DNA of 64,000 bases from Stenotrophomonas sp046736075 (GCF_046736075.1 NZ_CP177163.1:2108001-2172000); one strand, 5' to 3'; shown: positions 26,464 to 35,491, counted from the stretch's first letter. A program made the numbers and translations. The notes: a model not told the origin generated them from the letters alone.

Positions 26464-26831
26464 TCCGGCGACTGCAGTGGGGAGCGGGTGCGCTGGCATG
26501 CCTGCTGGCCGGCAGCGCCTTGGCCGACGTGCAGCGCATTCCGTGCGGCCGCTATGTGGTCGGCGAGGACGGGCCTGCGCTGGAGGTGGTTGGCAACGGC
26601 ACGGTGGTCTACCCGTTCCCGCCCGACGACCCGACCTCCTTCCGCCTGGAGCCGGACGGCGCGCACTGGCGCCTGACCGGGCTCGGCGACGGACGGCAGT
26701 ACCGGATCGACTACGACGCAGCCAACCAGACCCTGGTCAACGATGGCCAGCGCTATCGGCTGCGCGCGCCCGCCAACTGCGCCGCGCCTCTTCCCGTGGC
26801 TCCGGTCGGCAGTGCCGATCCGGTCCCCTGA
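26460..26831 (+). CDS. Small secreted protein with one CGxY-C domain, GTG start
   Basis: 123 residues. The signal peptide (ALACLLAGSALA) ends near residue 22. The rest is a single domain running from CGRY (Cys29) to Cys107, 79 residues inclusive, with the two cysteines at its ends as if closed by a disulfide. Two more copies of this domain occur in the next gene. Function is unknown; export to the periplasm or cell surface is expected. The GTG overlaps the stop of the membrane protein gene. Confidence 0.72.
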   Translation: MIRRLQWGAGALACLLAGSALADVQRIPCGRYVVGEDGPALEVVGNGTVVYPFPPDDPTSFRLEPDGAHWRLTGLGDGRQYRIDYDAANQTLVNDGQRYRLRAPANCAAPLPVAPVGSADPVP

Positions 26832-26856
26832 TTCTTTTTTCGTACAGGTAGCTCCC

Positions 26857-28479
26857 ATGTCCTTGATTCGTGTACTGGCCACGCTGGCCGGCCTGGCCGC
26901 GCCGGTGGCGCTGCTGTCGGCAGCCCCGGCATCCGCCCCGCCCATCCCCCTGCAATGCGGTACCTACCAGGCGGATGACAACCCCACCCGGATCGTCATC
27001 GAAAGCCCCAACCAGGGCTACCGCCAGATCCCCGGGATGGCCCGCGAACCGTATCTGCTCCGGCGCCTGGGGCAGCAGTTGAAGATGGCCGACCCCGATG
27101 CCGGGGTGGTGCTGGATGCGGACATCAGCGATGGCGGCCGCCGCCTGGAAGCAGGCTACCTCACGTACCAGCTCAGCGAGCCGGCGCGCTGCAAGCCGGC
27201 GGTGCGCTTCCCCGAGAACAGCTGCCGCGCCAGCATCGGCACCTGCCTGGACGACATCCGCATGGCCGACCGCGACGTGCTGCGCCCCTGGTGCGAGGAA
27301 GGCGTGCCGGCGGCCTGCAAGGCGCTGCTGGCCAGTTATGAATCCGAGGCGCGCGAGGCCGCCACCCGCGAGGACGTTGGCGAGGATGATCCGGACCTGC
27401 AGGAACCGGCGTCGTGCAAGCCCGACAGCGGCCAGTACGATGCCGAGGCCTGCAAGGAAGCAGCCAGCATGGCGATGGCCAAGGCGTTCGCCGGCATCCT
27501 GCTGAGCAGCCAGAAGCCGGCCCCGCTGCCGGCGGCCGCGCTGGACGACGTGTCCGCGCTGTGCCGCGCACACCCGGCCGGCACGTTCTGCCAGGACGTG
27601 GCCCAGGCCCTGTGGACCGCCGGGCGCTGGCTGCCGGCCCGTGACGCGCTGCAGCTGGCCTGCACCAAGGGCGGCAATCCGGACAGCTGCACCGCCGCGG
27701 CGCCGCTGCAGGGCCTGACGGCCGCCGACATGCTGCCGGTCGCCGCCACGTCCCTGCCCTGTGGCCAGTACACGGCCGCCACCGGGCTCATGGACAGCCT
27801 GGCCTTCGGCGATGGTGGGCTGGTGCAGATACCGCTCAGTGGCCAGCTGCGCGCACGCCTGGAGGACGGGCAGATCCGCATCCGCCACGACAAGGGTGGC
27901 GACTTCGTGCTGCAGCCGCTCGCCAACGGCAGCCTGATCGGCGTGGACACCTGGAACCGCTACGCCTACTACACCCGCGAAGGCGAGGCCGGCCAATGCG
28001 CCGCGTCGGTGGTGTTCGTGGAAATTCCGCTGACCCAGGACTGCCCCACCGGCGGCAGCGAGCGCGGCGCACAGGCCTGCTGCGATGCTGGCCGCCTGCA
28101 GGGCTGCAACGCGATGGGCCATCGCCTGGCGCTGGGCGATCGCTGGGCCGAGGCCGCCCCCTACTACCTGAAGATGTGCACCGCCGGCGTGCGCGAAGGC
28201 TGCGAGAACCTGGCCACGGTGTACGAGCACACCGGCGATGACGCCATTCCCGAATCGATGCAGGCCCTGTGCGCCCGCGACGGCAAGGGCACCCATGTCG
28301 CCTGCGACGTGCATGCCACCCGCAACTGGGCAATGCTGCAGTTGTCCGGCAGCCTGGAAAAGCTGGCCGAACGGCTGAGCCAGGAGGAGGACGACGACGC
28401 CGGATCGGATACCGGCACGGCCCCCGACGCAGACGATGCGCCCGCCGCGTCCAACCGCAACCGCAAGGGCGGCCGCTGA
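26857..28479 (+). CDS. Secreted Cys-rich protein with two CGxY-C domains and helical repeat segments
   Basis: 540 residues with a signal peptide (about 1-26). The mature part is a duplicated module. Domain 1 spans CGTY (Cys34) to Cys112 and domain 2 spans CGQY (Cys302) to Cys381; each is followed by a Cys-rich helical segment resembling Sel1-type repeats (for example ACCDAGRLQGCNAMGHRLALG, residues about 407-427). The tail is acidic (EEDDDAGSDTG). No known function. It lies 25 bases after the single-domain protein, so the two are probably made together and may interact. Confidence 0.7.
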   Translation: MSLIRVLATLAGLAAPVALLSAAPASAPPIPLQCGTYQADDNPTRIVIESPNQGYRQIPGMAREPYLLRRLGQQLKMADPDAGVVLDADISDGGRRLEAGYLTYQLSEPARCKPAVRFPENSCRASIGTCLDDIRMADRDVLRPWCEEGVPAACKALLASYESEAREAATREDVGEDDPDLQEPASCKPDSGQYDAEACKEAASMAMAKAFAGILLSSQKPAPLPAAALDDVSALCRAHPAGTFCQDVAQALWTAGRWLPARDALQLACTKGGNPDSCTAAAPLQGLTAADMLPVAATSLPCGQYTAATGLMDSLAFGDGGLVQIPLSGQLRARLEDGQIRIRHDKGGDFVLQPLANGSLIGVDTWNRYAYYTREGEAGQCAASVVFVEIPLTQDCPTGGSERGAQACCDAGRLQGCNAMGHRLALGDRWAEAAPYYLKMCTAGVREGCENLATVYEHTGDDAIPESMQALCARDGKGTHVACDVHATRNWAMLQLSGSLEKLAERLSQEEDDDAGSDTGTAPDADDAPAASNRNRKGGR

Positions 28480-28487
28480 GTCACCCC

Positions 28488-28511
28488 GCCTGCGGCCGGT
28501 CGGCCGCAGGC
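28488..28511. terminator. Perfect 11-bp inverted repeat between the secreted-protein gene and hemF
   Basis: GCCTGCGGCCG, a 2-base loop, then its exact complement. It lies just after the stop at 28479 and before hemF. No T-run follows, so it is either a factor-assisted terminator or a stabilising 3' hairpin. Confidence 0.5.
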
Positions 28512-28542
28512 GCCCCCGCGCGGCTGCGGTAAAGTACGCGCC

Positions 28543-29439
28543 ATGAACGAATTCGAACGCGTACGCAGCTACCTGACCGACCTGCAGGACCGCATCTGCG
28601 CGGCCATCGAAGCTGCCGACGGCCGCGCACGGTTCACCGAAGACCTCTGGCAGCGTGCCGAGGGCGGCGGTGGCCGTACCCGCATCCTGCGCGATGGCGC
28701 GGTGTTCGAGCAGGCCGGCATCGGCTTCTCCGACGTGGCTGGCACGCGCCTGCCGCCGTCGGCGTCGGCCAACCGGCCGGAGCTGGCCGGCGCCTCATGG
28801 CGTGCGACCGGTGTGTCGCTGGTGTTCCACCCGCTCAACCCGTACCTGCCCACCACGCATGCCAACGTGCGCTACTTCCGCGCCGAGCGCGATGGCGTGG
28901 AAGTGGCCTCGTGGTTCGGCGGTGGCTTCGACCTGACCCCGTTCTATCCGTTCGATGAAGACGTGCAGCATTGGCACCGGGTGGCGCACGACCTGTGCGC
29001 ACCGTTCGGCGACGAGCGCTACACGGCCCACAAGCGCTGGTGCGACGAGTACTTCTTCCTGCGCCACCGCAATGAAACGCGCGGCGTTGGCGGCCTGTTC
29101 TTTGACGACCTGCACGGTGACTTCGAACGCGATTTCGCTTATCTGCGCGCAGTCGGCGACGGCTTCCTGGACGCTTACCTGCCGCTCGTGGAGCGGCGCA
29201 AGAACACGCCCTATGGCGAGCGCGAACGCGAGTTCCAGCTGTATCGGCGAGGCCGTTACGTGGAGTTCAACCTGGTCTACGACCGCGGCACGCTGTTCGG
29301 CCTGCAGAGCGGCGGGCGCAGCGAGAGCATCCTGATGAGCCTGCCGCCGCGCGTGCGCTGGGAGTATGGCTTCCAGCCCGAGAGCGGCAGCGACGAGGCG
29401 CGGCTGGCCGACTACCTGGTGCCGCGCGACTGGGTGTGA
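28543..29439 (+). CDS. hemF: Oxygen-dependent coproporphyrinogen III oxidase
   Basis: A 298-residue cytosolic enzyme of haem synthesis that decarboxylates coproporphyrinogen III to protoporphyrinogen IX using oxygen. Family signatures include RTRILRDGAVFEQAG, VSLVFHPLNPYLPTTHANVRYF, the WFGGGFDLTPFYPFDEDV segment and GGLFFDDL. Length is normal. The ATG at 28543 gives the conventional N-terminus (MNEFERVRSYL). It stands alone, with a hairpin upstream and a convergent gene downstream. Confidence 0.96.
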   Translation: MNEFERVRSYLTDLQDRICAAIEAADGRARFTEDLWQRAEGGGGRTRILRDGAVFEQAGIGFSDVAGTRLPPSASANRPELAGASWRATGVSLVFHPLNPYLPTTHANVRYFRAERDGVEVASWFGGGFDLTPFYPFDEDVQHWHRVAHDLCAPFGDERYTAHKRWCDEYFFLRHRNETRGVGGLFFDDLHGDFERDFAYLRAVGDGFLDAYLPLVERRKNTPYGEREREFQLYRRGRYVEFNLVYDRGTLFGLQSGGRSESILMSLPPRVRWEYGFQPESGSDEARLADYLVPRDWV

Positions 29440-29454
29440 CGCGGCAACCCGGCG

Positions 29455-29934
29455 TTACGTCTTGTCCTTGGGCACGATGGTGATGTGGCCGTTGATCTCC
29501 AGCAGTGCCATCTCCACTTCGCTGACATCGCTGCAGCCCTGCTGACGCATCGCCGCGTTGAAATCGGCCTGGGTCACCAGTTCGCGTTTCAGTATCGAGG
29601 CCAGCAGTTTGCCGTCGCGTGCGATAAGCACCGGCTCGCCTTCGACCAGCGTTTCGATGCGCCGGCTGCGCGTGCTGAGCCAGCCGACCGAATAGTTGAT
29701 CAGGATCAGCGTGGCGGCCAGCAGCAGGCCACCGCCCAGCGACGTGTCTTCCCCCAGCAGCGCGTTCTGCACCGCATTGCCGAGCAGCACGATCAGCAGC
29801 ACGTCGAACGGCGTGATCTGGCCCAGCGCGCGTTTGCCGGACAGACGCACCATGCCCAGCACCACCACGTACACCACCACCGCGCGCAGGATGAATTCCC
29901 ACCACGGCATGGCCAAGGCAAACAGGTCGCTCAT
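29455..29934 (-). CDS. DUF421/YetF-family membrane protein
   Basis: 159 residues. Three N-terminal membrane helices (FILRAVVVYVVVLGMVRL, then FDVLLIVLLGNAVQNALL and LLLAATLILINYSVGWL) precede a small cytosolic domain that begins with VEGEPVLIARDGKLL. This is the YetF/YdfR layout. The physiological role is unknown. The ATG at 29934 is chosen because it starts just before the first helix. Confidence 0.85.
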   Translation of the reverse strand: MSDLFALAMPWWEFILRAVVVYVVVLGMVRLSGKRALGQITPFDVLLIVLLGNAVQNALLGEDTSLGGGLLLAATLILINYSVGWLSTRSRRIETLVEGEPVLIARDGKLLASILKRELVTQADFNAAMRQQGCSDVSEVEMALLEINGHITIVPKDKT

Positions 29935-30047
29935 TGCACTCTCCCCGGAACGTGCAGGCAGGATGGGCCAGAGCGCGGGCTGCAGGCAATCGGCAGATGC
30001 GACAGGGCCGCGACGACGGCGCCAGTCAGGCTGGCAAAGGCCCAAAT

Positions 30048-30168
30048 AAAAAGCCCCGCCGACCAGGGGGAGGTCAGCGGGGCCGGGGAACGGGCGCTTG
30101 GGGAGGAGCCCCCGTTCCGAGATCTGCTCCAGGGGATGGGAGAGATCCACAACAGGCGTTGCGCCTGT
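30048..30168 (-). ncRNA. sX13: sX13-like small RNA downstream of polA
   Basis: Reading leftward, a -10-like TATAGA (30179-30174) precedes about 120 bases that fold into consecutive hairpins. ACAGGCG-CAA-CGCCTGT comes first, then GATCTCTCC-CATCCCCT-GGAG with the matching AGATC. Next is GGAACGGG paired with CCCGTTCC around a CTCCTCCCC loop. The last is a strong terminator, GGTCGGCGGGGC paired across a TCCCCCT loop and followed by TTTTT. Exposed C-rich loops, the length and the Xanthomonadaceae context match sX13, which base-pairs with G-rich mRNA sites. The identification is from memory, not from a search. Confidence 0.75.
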
Positions 30169-30309
30169 CGAGGTCTATAAAAGCACCCCGAACATTGATA
30201 GTTCGTGAAGGGGCCCAATTAATCCTCGCCGCATCACGGAAACATTCATGGAAGAGTCAGATTCCGGCCACGTAATGAACGAATTCATCCATTCGCGGCC
30301 GAAAAACCG

Positions 30310-33081
30310 TTAGTGCGCCTCATCCCAGTTGTCACCGACGCCCGCGTCGACCACCAGCGGCACGCGCAGTTGCGCCGCCGAGGACATCAGCGAGACGACC
30401 TGGGAACGCAAGGTTTCCAGGAAGCTGCTTTCGGTTTCAAACACCAATTCATCGTGTACCTGCAGAATCATCCGGGCCTGGCCGTCCTGGGTCTGCAGCC
30501 AGTCGTCCACGCGCACCATCGCACGCTTGATGATGTCCGCCGCCGTGCCCTGCATCGGCGCATTGATCGCTGCCCGTTCAGCTCCGGCGCGCAGGCCCTG
30601 GTTGCGGGCATTGATGTCGTTCAGGTACAGACGACGGCCGAACAGCGTTTCCACGTAGCCCTGCTCGCGCGCCTGCTGCCGCATGCGCTCCATGAAATCG
30701 CGCACGCCGGGATAACGGCTGAAATACAGCGCGACATAATCCTGTGCCTGGCCACGGTCGATGCCCAGATTGCGCGCCAGACCGAACGCGCTCATGCCGT
30801 ACATCAGGCCAAAGTTGATCGCCTTGGCCGCACGGCGCTCACTGGTGGTGACGTCCTCCAGCGCGCGCCCGAACACTTCGGCGGCGGTGGCGCGATGCAC
30901 GTCCGCGCCCTGCTCGAACGCGCGTACGAGGCCCGGGTCCTCGGACAGGTGGGCCATGATCCGCAGCTCGATCTGCGAGTAGTCGCAGGCCAGCAGCTTG
31001 CGCCCCGGCGGCGCGACGAAGGCGCGGCGGATACGGCGGCCATCGTCGGTGCGGATCGGAATGTTCTGCAGGTTCGGGTCGGAGGACGACAACCGCCCGG
31101 TGGCCGCGCCGGACTGGTGGTAGCTGGTGTGCACGCGCCCGGTATCGGGGTTGACCATCTCCGGCAGCTTGTCGGTGTAGGTGCTGCGCAGCTTGGCCAG
31201 CCCGCGGTAGTCCAGGATCACGCGCGGCAGTTCGTGCTGTTCGGCAATCGCCTCCAGCGCCTCTTCGTTGGTGCTCGGCTGCCCCTTGGGGGTCTTCACC
31301 AGCGCCGGCAGCTTCAGTTCGTCGAACAGCACGGCCTGCAGCTGCTTCGGCGAATCCAGGTTGAAGGTGTGCCCGGCCAGTTCGGTGGCCTTCTGCTGGG
31401 CCGCCAGCATGCGCACGCCCAGGTCCTGGCTCTGCCGGCGCAGCTCGGTCATGTCGATATGCACGCCATTGGCCTCGATCCTGGCCAGCACCGGCACCAG
31501 CGGCATCTCGATGTCGCGGTAGACGCTGTCCAGCGCCGGTACCGCCAGCAGCTGCGGCTGCAGCGCGTGGTGCAGGCGCAGGGTGATGTCGGCATCTTCG
31601 GCGGCGTAGCGACCGGCTTCGTCCAGGCCGACCTGGGAGAAGGAGATCTGCTTGGCGCCCTTGCCGGCCACATCCTCGAACTTGATGGTGGTGTAGCCGA
31701 GATAGCGCATCGCCAGCGAATCCATGTCGTGGCGGGTGGCGGTGGAGTTGAGCACGAAGCTTTCGAGCATGGTGTCGTCGTGGTAACCACGCACCTCGAT
31801 GCCATGCCGGCGCAGCACGTGCAGGTCGTACTTGCCGTGCTGGCCGAGCTTCTTCTTGTCCGGGTTCTCCAGCACCGGACGCAGCGCGGCCAGTACCTGC
31901 TCGCGCGGCAGCTGGGCCGGGGCGCCCGGATAGTCGTGGCCCACCGGGATGTACGCGGCGCGGCCGGGCTCGACCGCCAGGCTGATGCCGACCAGGTTGG
32001 CGCGCATCGCATCGAGCGCGTCGGTTTCGGTGTCGAAGGCGATCAGGTCCGCCGCTTCCGCACGTTCCACCCAGGCGGTGAGCTGTTCGGTGGTGAGCAC
32101 GGTCTCGTATTCACCTGGGGCGGACAGCGCCGGGTCGATCGCGGCATCCGCCTCGCCCGGCGTGCTGCGGGCGAAGCCGGCGGCCGTGCCGCGCAGGCTG
32201 ACCGGGGCGTCGCTGGCGGCCGCCGGTGCCGGTACCGGCCCCCCCAGCTCCTTCAGCGCCTGGGTGAAGCCGTAGCGCAGGTACAGCTCGCTCAGGGTGG
32301 GCACGTCCGGCTCGCGCAGCGGCAGGGTCTGCGGCGTGGCGTCCAGCGCCACGTCGGTGCGGATGGTGACCAGCTCACGGTTGAGCGGCAGGCGCTCCAG
32401 CGCCGCACGCAGGTTCTCGCCGATCTTGCCCTTCATGGTCGCCGCAGCGGCCATCACCCCATCCAGGTGCTGGTACTCGGCCAGCCACTTGGCGGCGGTC
32501 TTGGGACCGCATTTCTCAACGCCGGGCACGTTGTCGACCGCATCGCCCATCAGCGCCAGCAGATCGACGATCTGGTCGGCGCGCACGCCGAACTTCTCCA
32601 TCACCGCCGCATCCGAGTCCATCCGGCTGCCGGTCATGGTGTTGACCAGTTCGATACCCGGGCGGACCAGCTGGGCGAAGTCCTTGTCGCCGGTGGAGAT
32701 GGTGACCTGCAGGCCGTCGCGGTGGCCCTGCAGCGCCAGCGTGCCGATCACGTCGTCGGCTTCCACGCCGGGGATGCGCAGGATGCTCAGCCCAAGCGCG
32801 TCGACGATGCGGCACATCGGCTCGATCTGCGGACGCAGGTCGTCGGGCATCGGCGGCCGGTTGGCTTTGTAGTCGGCATACAGGTCGTCGCGGAAGGTCT
32901 TGCCGGGCGCATCGACCACGAAGGCGACGTACTCGGGACGCTCCTTCAGGGTGGCGCGCAGCATGTTGACCACGCCGAACAGCGCGCCGGTGGGTTCACC
33001 GTGCGCGTTGGTCAGCGGCGGGAGCGCGTGGAACGCGCGATACAGGTAACTGGACCCGTCAATCAGGACTAATCGGCTCAT
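30310..33081 (-). CDS. polA: DNA polymerase I
   Basis: A 923-residue replication and repair polymerase with all three domains. The 5'-3' exonuclease begins MSRLVLIDGSSYLYRAFHALPPL. The 3'-5' exonuclease has FDTETDALD around residue 347, so proofreading residues appear intact. The polymerase domain has the ACDYSQIELR motif and ends with LQVHDELVFE. It fills gaps after Okazaki-fragment processing and excision repair. Its 3' side is followed by the sX13-like RNA on the same strand, whose terminator probably also ends polA transcripts. Confidence 0.98.
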   Translation of the reverse strand: MSRLVLIDGSSYLYRAFHALPPLTNAHGEPTGALFGVVNMLRATLKERPEYVAFVVDAPGKTFRDDLYADYKANRPPMPDDLRPQIEPMCRIVDALGLSILRIPGVEADDVIGTLALQGHRDGLQVTISTGDKDFAQLVRPGIELVNTMTGSRMDSDAAVMEKFGVRADQIVDLLALMGDAVDNVPGVEKCGPKTAAKWLAEYQHLDGVMAAAATMKGKIGENLRAALERLPLNRELVTIRTDVALDATPQTLPLREPDVPTLSELYLRYGFTQALKELGGPVPAPAAASDAPVSLRGTAAGFARSTPGEADAAIDPALSAPGEYETVLTTEQLTAWVERAEAADLIAFDTETDALDAMRANLVGISLAVEPGRAAYIPVGHDYPGAPAQLPREQVLAALRPVLENPDKKKLGQHGKYDLHVLRRHGIEVRGYHDDTMLESFVLNSTATRHDMDSLAMRYLGYTTIKFEDVAGKGAKQISFSQVGLDEAGRYAAEDADITLRLHHALQPQLLAVPALDSVYRDIEMPLVPVLARIEANGVHIDMTELRRQSQDLGVRMLAAQQKATELAGHTFNLDSPKQLQAVLFDELKLPALVKTPKGQPSTNEEALEAIAEQHELPRVILDYRGLAKLRSTYTDKLPEMVNPDTGRVHTSYHQSGAATGRLSSSDPNLQNIPIRTDDGRRIRRAFVAPPGRKLLACDYSQIELRIMAHLSEDPGLVRAFEQGADVHRATAAEVFGRALEDVTTSERRAAKAINFGLMYGMSAFGLARNLGIDRGQAQDYVALYFSRYPGVRDFMERMRQQAREQGYVETLFGRRLYLNDINARNQGLRAGAERAAINAPMQGTAADIIKRAMVRVDDWLQTQDGQARMILQVHDELVFETESSFLETLRSQVVSLMSSAAQLRVPLVVDAGVGDNWDEAH

Positions 33082-33178
33082 GCGACGATTCTACGCGCCC
33101 GGCCCACGCGGTTCGCGGCACCGGGCTCACAACGCATGGGGCATAATCCAGGCTTCCCTGTCCAAGGACCTACGGCCC

Positions 33179-33463
33179 ATGAAGATCCTGTTGCTGGCTG
33201 CCCTGCTCGCACTGGCTGGCTGCGCTTCCACCGGCGGCGCAGGCGCTCCCCCGGTCGATGTCTCCGGCGCGGACATCGCCAAGCGCACCCTGGACAACGG
33301 CGATACCGTCGAGGAATACCGCGTCAGCGGCCAGCTGCGCATGGTCAAGGTGACCCCGTCGCAGGGTCCGGCGTACTACATGTACGACCGCAACGGCGAC
33401 GGCCGCATGGACAACGACAAGGACGGCGTGTCCCCGGTCTACTGGAAGCTCTACAGCTGGTGA
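33179..33463 (+). CDS. DUF2782 lipoprotein
   Basis: 94 residues with a lipoprotein signal (LLLAALLALAGC, lipobox LAGC near residue 16). The mature part carries TVEEYRVSGQLRMVKVTPSQGPAYYMYDRNGDGRM, the DUF2782 pattern. Such proteins are usual neighbours of polA in this family. Function unknown; membrane-anchored in the periplasm. The ATG at 33179 gives the signal peptide directly. It is divergent from polA. Confidence 0.85.
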   Translation: MKILLLAALLALAGCASTGGAGAPPVDVSGADIAKRTLDNGDTVEEYRVSGQLRMVKVTPSQGPAYYMYDRNGDGRMDNDKDGVSPVYWKLYSW

Positions 33464-33547
33464 CCGCCTGCCCTGGCGCTGCCGCGTTGCCCCGCCGGTA
33501 CGGGGCTTGCAACAGCGTGGATCCCGTTTACCGCACCGCCCTGCCCG

Positions 33548-33787
33548 ATGACCACGCCTGAACGCCGCCAACCACCGGACCCTGCCCAGCTAAGGGCCGG
33601 CCTGACCGCAGAGCAGCGGCAGGCGGTGGAAACGCTGGAGCATTTCGGCTGGGCGCTGCGCTTCGTGCGCCGCCCGCTGTTCCGCGATCCGATTCCGGTG
33701 TTGTTTGATCGCAGCGGCGAGCGCTACGTGGTGCTGCAGCCGGACGGCAGCCTGGACGAATCGCAGACGCTCAAACTGCGCCCGTAG
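33548..33787 (+). CDS. Small conserved-looking hypothetical protein ending in a SMAG repeat
   Basis: 79 residues, soluble, beginning MTTPERRQPPDPAQLRAGL and containing a compact segment LEHFGWALRFVRRPLFRDPIPVLFD. Codon use fits the genome, and it follows the lipoprotein gene by 84 bases. The TAG stop at 33785-33787 is part of the GTAG that opens a palindromic repeat. No function can be assigned. Confidence 0.6.
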   Translation: MTTPERRQPPDPAQLRAGLTAEQRQAVETLEHFGWALRFVRRPLFRDPIPVLFDRSGERYVVLQPDGSLDESQTLKLRP

Positions 33788-34038
33788 TGCCGGGCTCTGC
33801 CCGGCGGCACTCGATACCGCGGATTGCCCGGTAGTGCCGGCCGCTGGCCGGCTCTCGATACCCCTGCATCGCGAGGAGCCGGCCAGCGGCCGGCACTACC
33901 TGCGGATGAGCCGCACCGGTACGGCGCTGCGCGCCAACACCTCGGCGTCTGGCTGCCGAGCAACACCCGCGTGTAGTGCCGGCCGCTGGCCGGCTCTCGA
34001 TATCCCCGGATTGGGAGGAGCCGGCCAGCGGCCGGCAC
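33784..34038. repeat. Cluster of SMAG-type palindromes (one monomer, two inverted pairs)
   Basis: Three elements each start with GTAG: 33784-33810 (GTAGTGCCGGGCTCTGCCCGG...), 33831-33899 and 33973-34038. The latter two are head-to-head pairs of the GTAGTGCCGGCCGCTGGCCG type, with about 20 bases between arms, which would form long hairpins in RNA. GTAG-tipped palindromes are the definition of Stenotrophomonas SMAG elements. They fill the 274-base gap between two convergent genes. Confidence 0.85.
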
Positions 34039-34061
34039 AACACGCGGATTAGCCGCACCCT

Positions 34062-34508
34062 TCAGCGGATGACGAGCACCGGTACGGTGCTGCGTGCCAG
34101 TACTTCGGCGGTCTGGCTGCCGAGCAGCACCCGGGTGACGCCGCGACGGCCGTGCGAGGTCATCACGATCAGGTCGCTGCCACGCTCGGTGGCGGTGTCG
34201 ATGATGCCGTCGGCCGCATAGCGGTCCAGCACGTGCACGGTGTTCGCGCGCAAGCCCTGCGCATCGGCGGTGGCCTTGGCCGGTGCCAGTACCTTCTGCG
34301 CGGTTTCCTCGCGGTCGGCCTTGTACTCGGGGCTGTTCATGTAGCCCACGCTCCAGCCCATCGCGTCGTACATGCCCACCGCCCACGGCTCGGACACGGT
34401 AACGATATCGACCTCGGCGTTGAGGTCCTTGGCCAGCTCCAGGCCTTTGAGCAGCCCCTTCTCGGCCAGTTCCGAACCATCGGTGGCAATCAGGATTCGC
34501 TTGTACAT
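34062..34508 (-). CDS. Universal stress protein (UspA family)
   Basis: A 148-residue cytosolic protein of the Usp fold. It starts MYKRILIATDGSELAEKG and has the nucleotide-binding SHGRRGVTRVLLGSQTAEVL stretch near the C-terminus (G-2x-G-9x-G-S/T pattern), so ATP binding is likely. Produced under stress in other bacteria; its precise task is unknown. The ATG at 34508 is chosen because it directly precedes the first beta strand. Confidence 0.92.
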   Translation of the reverse strand: MYKRILIATDGSELAEKGLLKGLELAKDLNAEVDIVTVSEPWAVGMYDAMGWSVGYMNSPEYKADREETAQKVLAPAKATADAQGLRANTVHVLDRYAADGIIDTATERGSDLIVMTSHGRRGVTRVLLGSQTAEVLARSTVPVLVIR

Positions 34509-34583
34509 GACAGGGCTCCAGGGAGGGGGCAATGGAAGGGACACCATTGCACACCCGGTGTGGAGATCATGCCTTGAGCAGGA

Positions 34584-35150
34584 TCAATCGCCGTGCGGGC
34601 GCGCCACCACGCGCGCCGGGTTGCCGACCACGGTGGCGCCGGCGGGCACGTTGCGCGTCACCACGCTGCCGGCGCCCACTACGGCGTCATCGCCGATCTC
34701 CACGCCGGGCAACAGGATGGCACCGCCCCCGATCCACACATTGCGTCCGATCCGTACCGGCCGCGCCGATTCCAGCCCGGCGGCACGCTGCTGCGGATCG
34801 CGCGGATGGTCGGCGGCATAGATCTGCACGGCCGGGCCGATCTGGGTGCCGTCGCCGATGTGGATTTCGGCCACGTCGAGAATTACGCAGTTGTAGTTGA
34901 GGAACACATCGCGCCCCAGATGGATGTGGCTGCCATAGTCGCAATGGAAGGGCGGACGGATCACCGCCCCCTCGCCGACCGCCCCGAGACGCTCGCGCAG
35001 CAGCTCGCGACGCGCCGCCGGCGACGCGGCCAGGGCTGCGTTGTAGCGCACCATCCATGCCTTCGCGGCCGCCATTTCGGCCTGCAGCTGCGGATCGCCC
35101 GGCCGATAGGGTTGGCCGGACAGCATCTTGTCCTTTTCAGTCAGGGGCAT
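34584..35150 (-). CDS. Maltose/galactoside O-acetyltransferase-like sugar acetyltransferase
   Basis: A 188-residue left-handed beta-helix acetyltransferase of the Maa/LacA/NodL group. The N-terminal helix MPLTEKDKMLSGQPYRPGDPQL is typical, followed by hexapeptide repeats (IHIGDGTQIGPAVQIYAADHP with the catalytic His, then VWIGGGAILLPGVEIGDDAVVGAGSVV). It would acetylate a free sugar or glycoside with acetyl-CoA. The real substrate is not known. Confidence 0.9.
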   Translation of the reverse strand: MPLTEKDKMLSGQPYRPGDPQLQAEMAAAKAWMVRYNAALAASPAARRELLRERLGAVGEGAVIRPPFHCDYGSHIHLGRDVFLNYNCVILDVAEIHIGDGTQIGPAVQIYAADHPRDPQQRAAGLESARPVRIGRNVWIGGGAILLPGVEIGDDAVVGAGSVVTRNVPAGATVVGNPARVVARPHGD

Positions 35151-35212
35151 GGCGGTTCCTCATGGCAGGCCGCCGATGATGCCCTGCCCGGCGCGTTCGC
35201 GGTACGCCGCCG

Positions 35213-35491
35213 TCAGGCCGCGTGCGCCGCGCCTGACCGCACGGCCGGGCGCGCGACCAGCAGCGCGGCCACCGCGACGGCCGCCGCCGTCGCCCAGAAC
35301 GGCCATGTGGCCAGCGCGGCGCACAACCCGGTGGGCTGCGCCTCGCAGCGCAGGCGCATGAGGTCCAGACCACCGCCGCCCTCCAGGCAGGCATAGGCAT
35401 GCTGGAACAGGGCCAGCACCGGCGCGCCCCAGTCGGCCGACAGCGTCAGCGCGACCAGAACGGCAAGCAGGTACGGGATTCCCTTGTTCAT
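35213..35491 (-). CDS. Small membrane protein, function unknown
   Basis: 92 residues with an N-terminal hydrophobic helix (PYLLAVLVALTLSADW), four cysteine-containing residues around ACLEGGGG and RLRCEAQPTGLC, and a C-terminal helix (WATAAAVAVAALLVA). No known domain. The ATG at 35491 is the first before the helix. It lies 62 bases after the acetyltransferase start. Confidence 0.55.
   Translation of the reverse strand: MNKGIPYLLAVLVALTLSADWGAPVLALFQHAYACLEGGGGLDLMRLRCEAQPTGLCAALATWPFWATAAAVAVAALLVARPAVRSGAAHAA

Noticed and set aside
30313..33072. 919-residue open frame on the plus strand
   Set aside because: Fully antisense to polA, whose three domains are unmistakable; the composition is that of a shadow frame.
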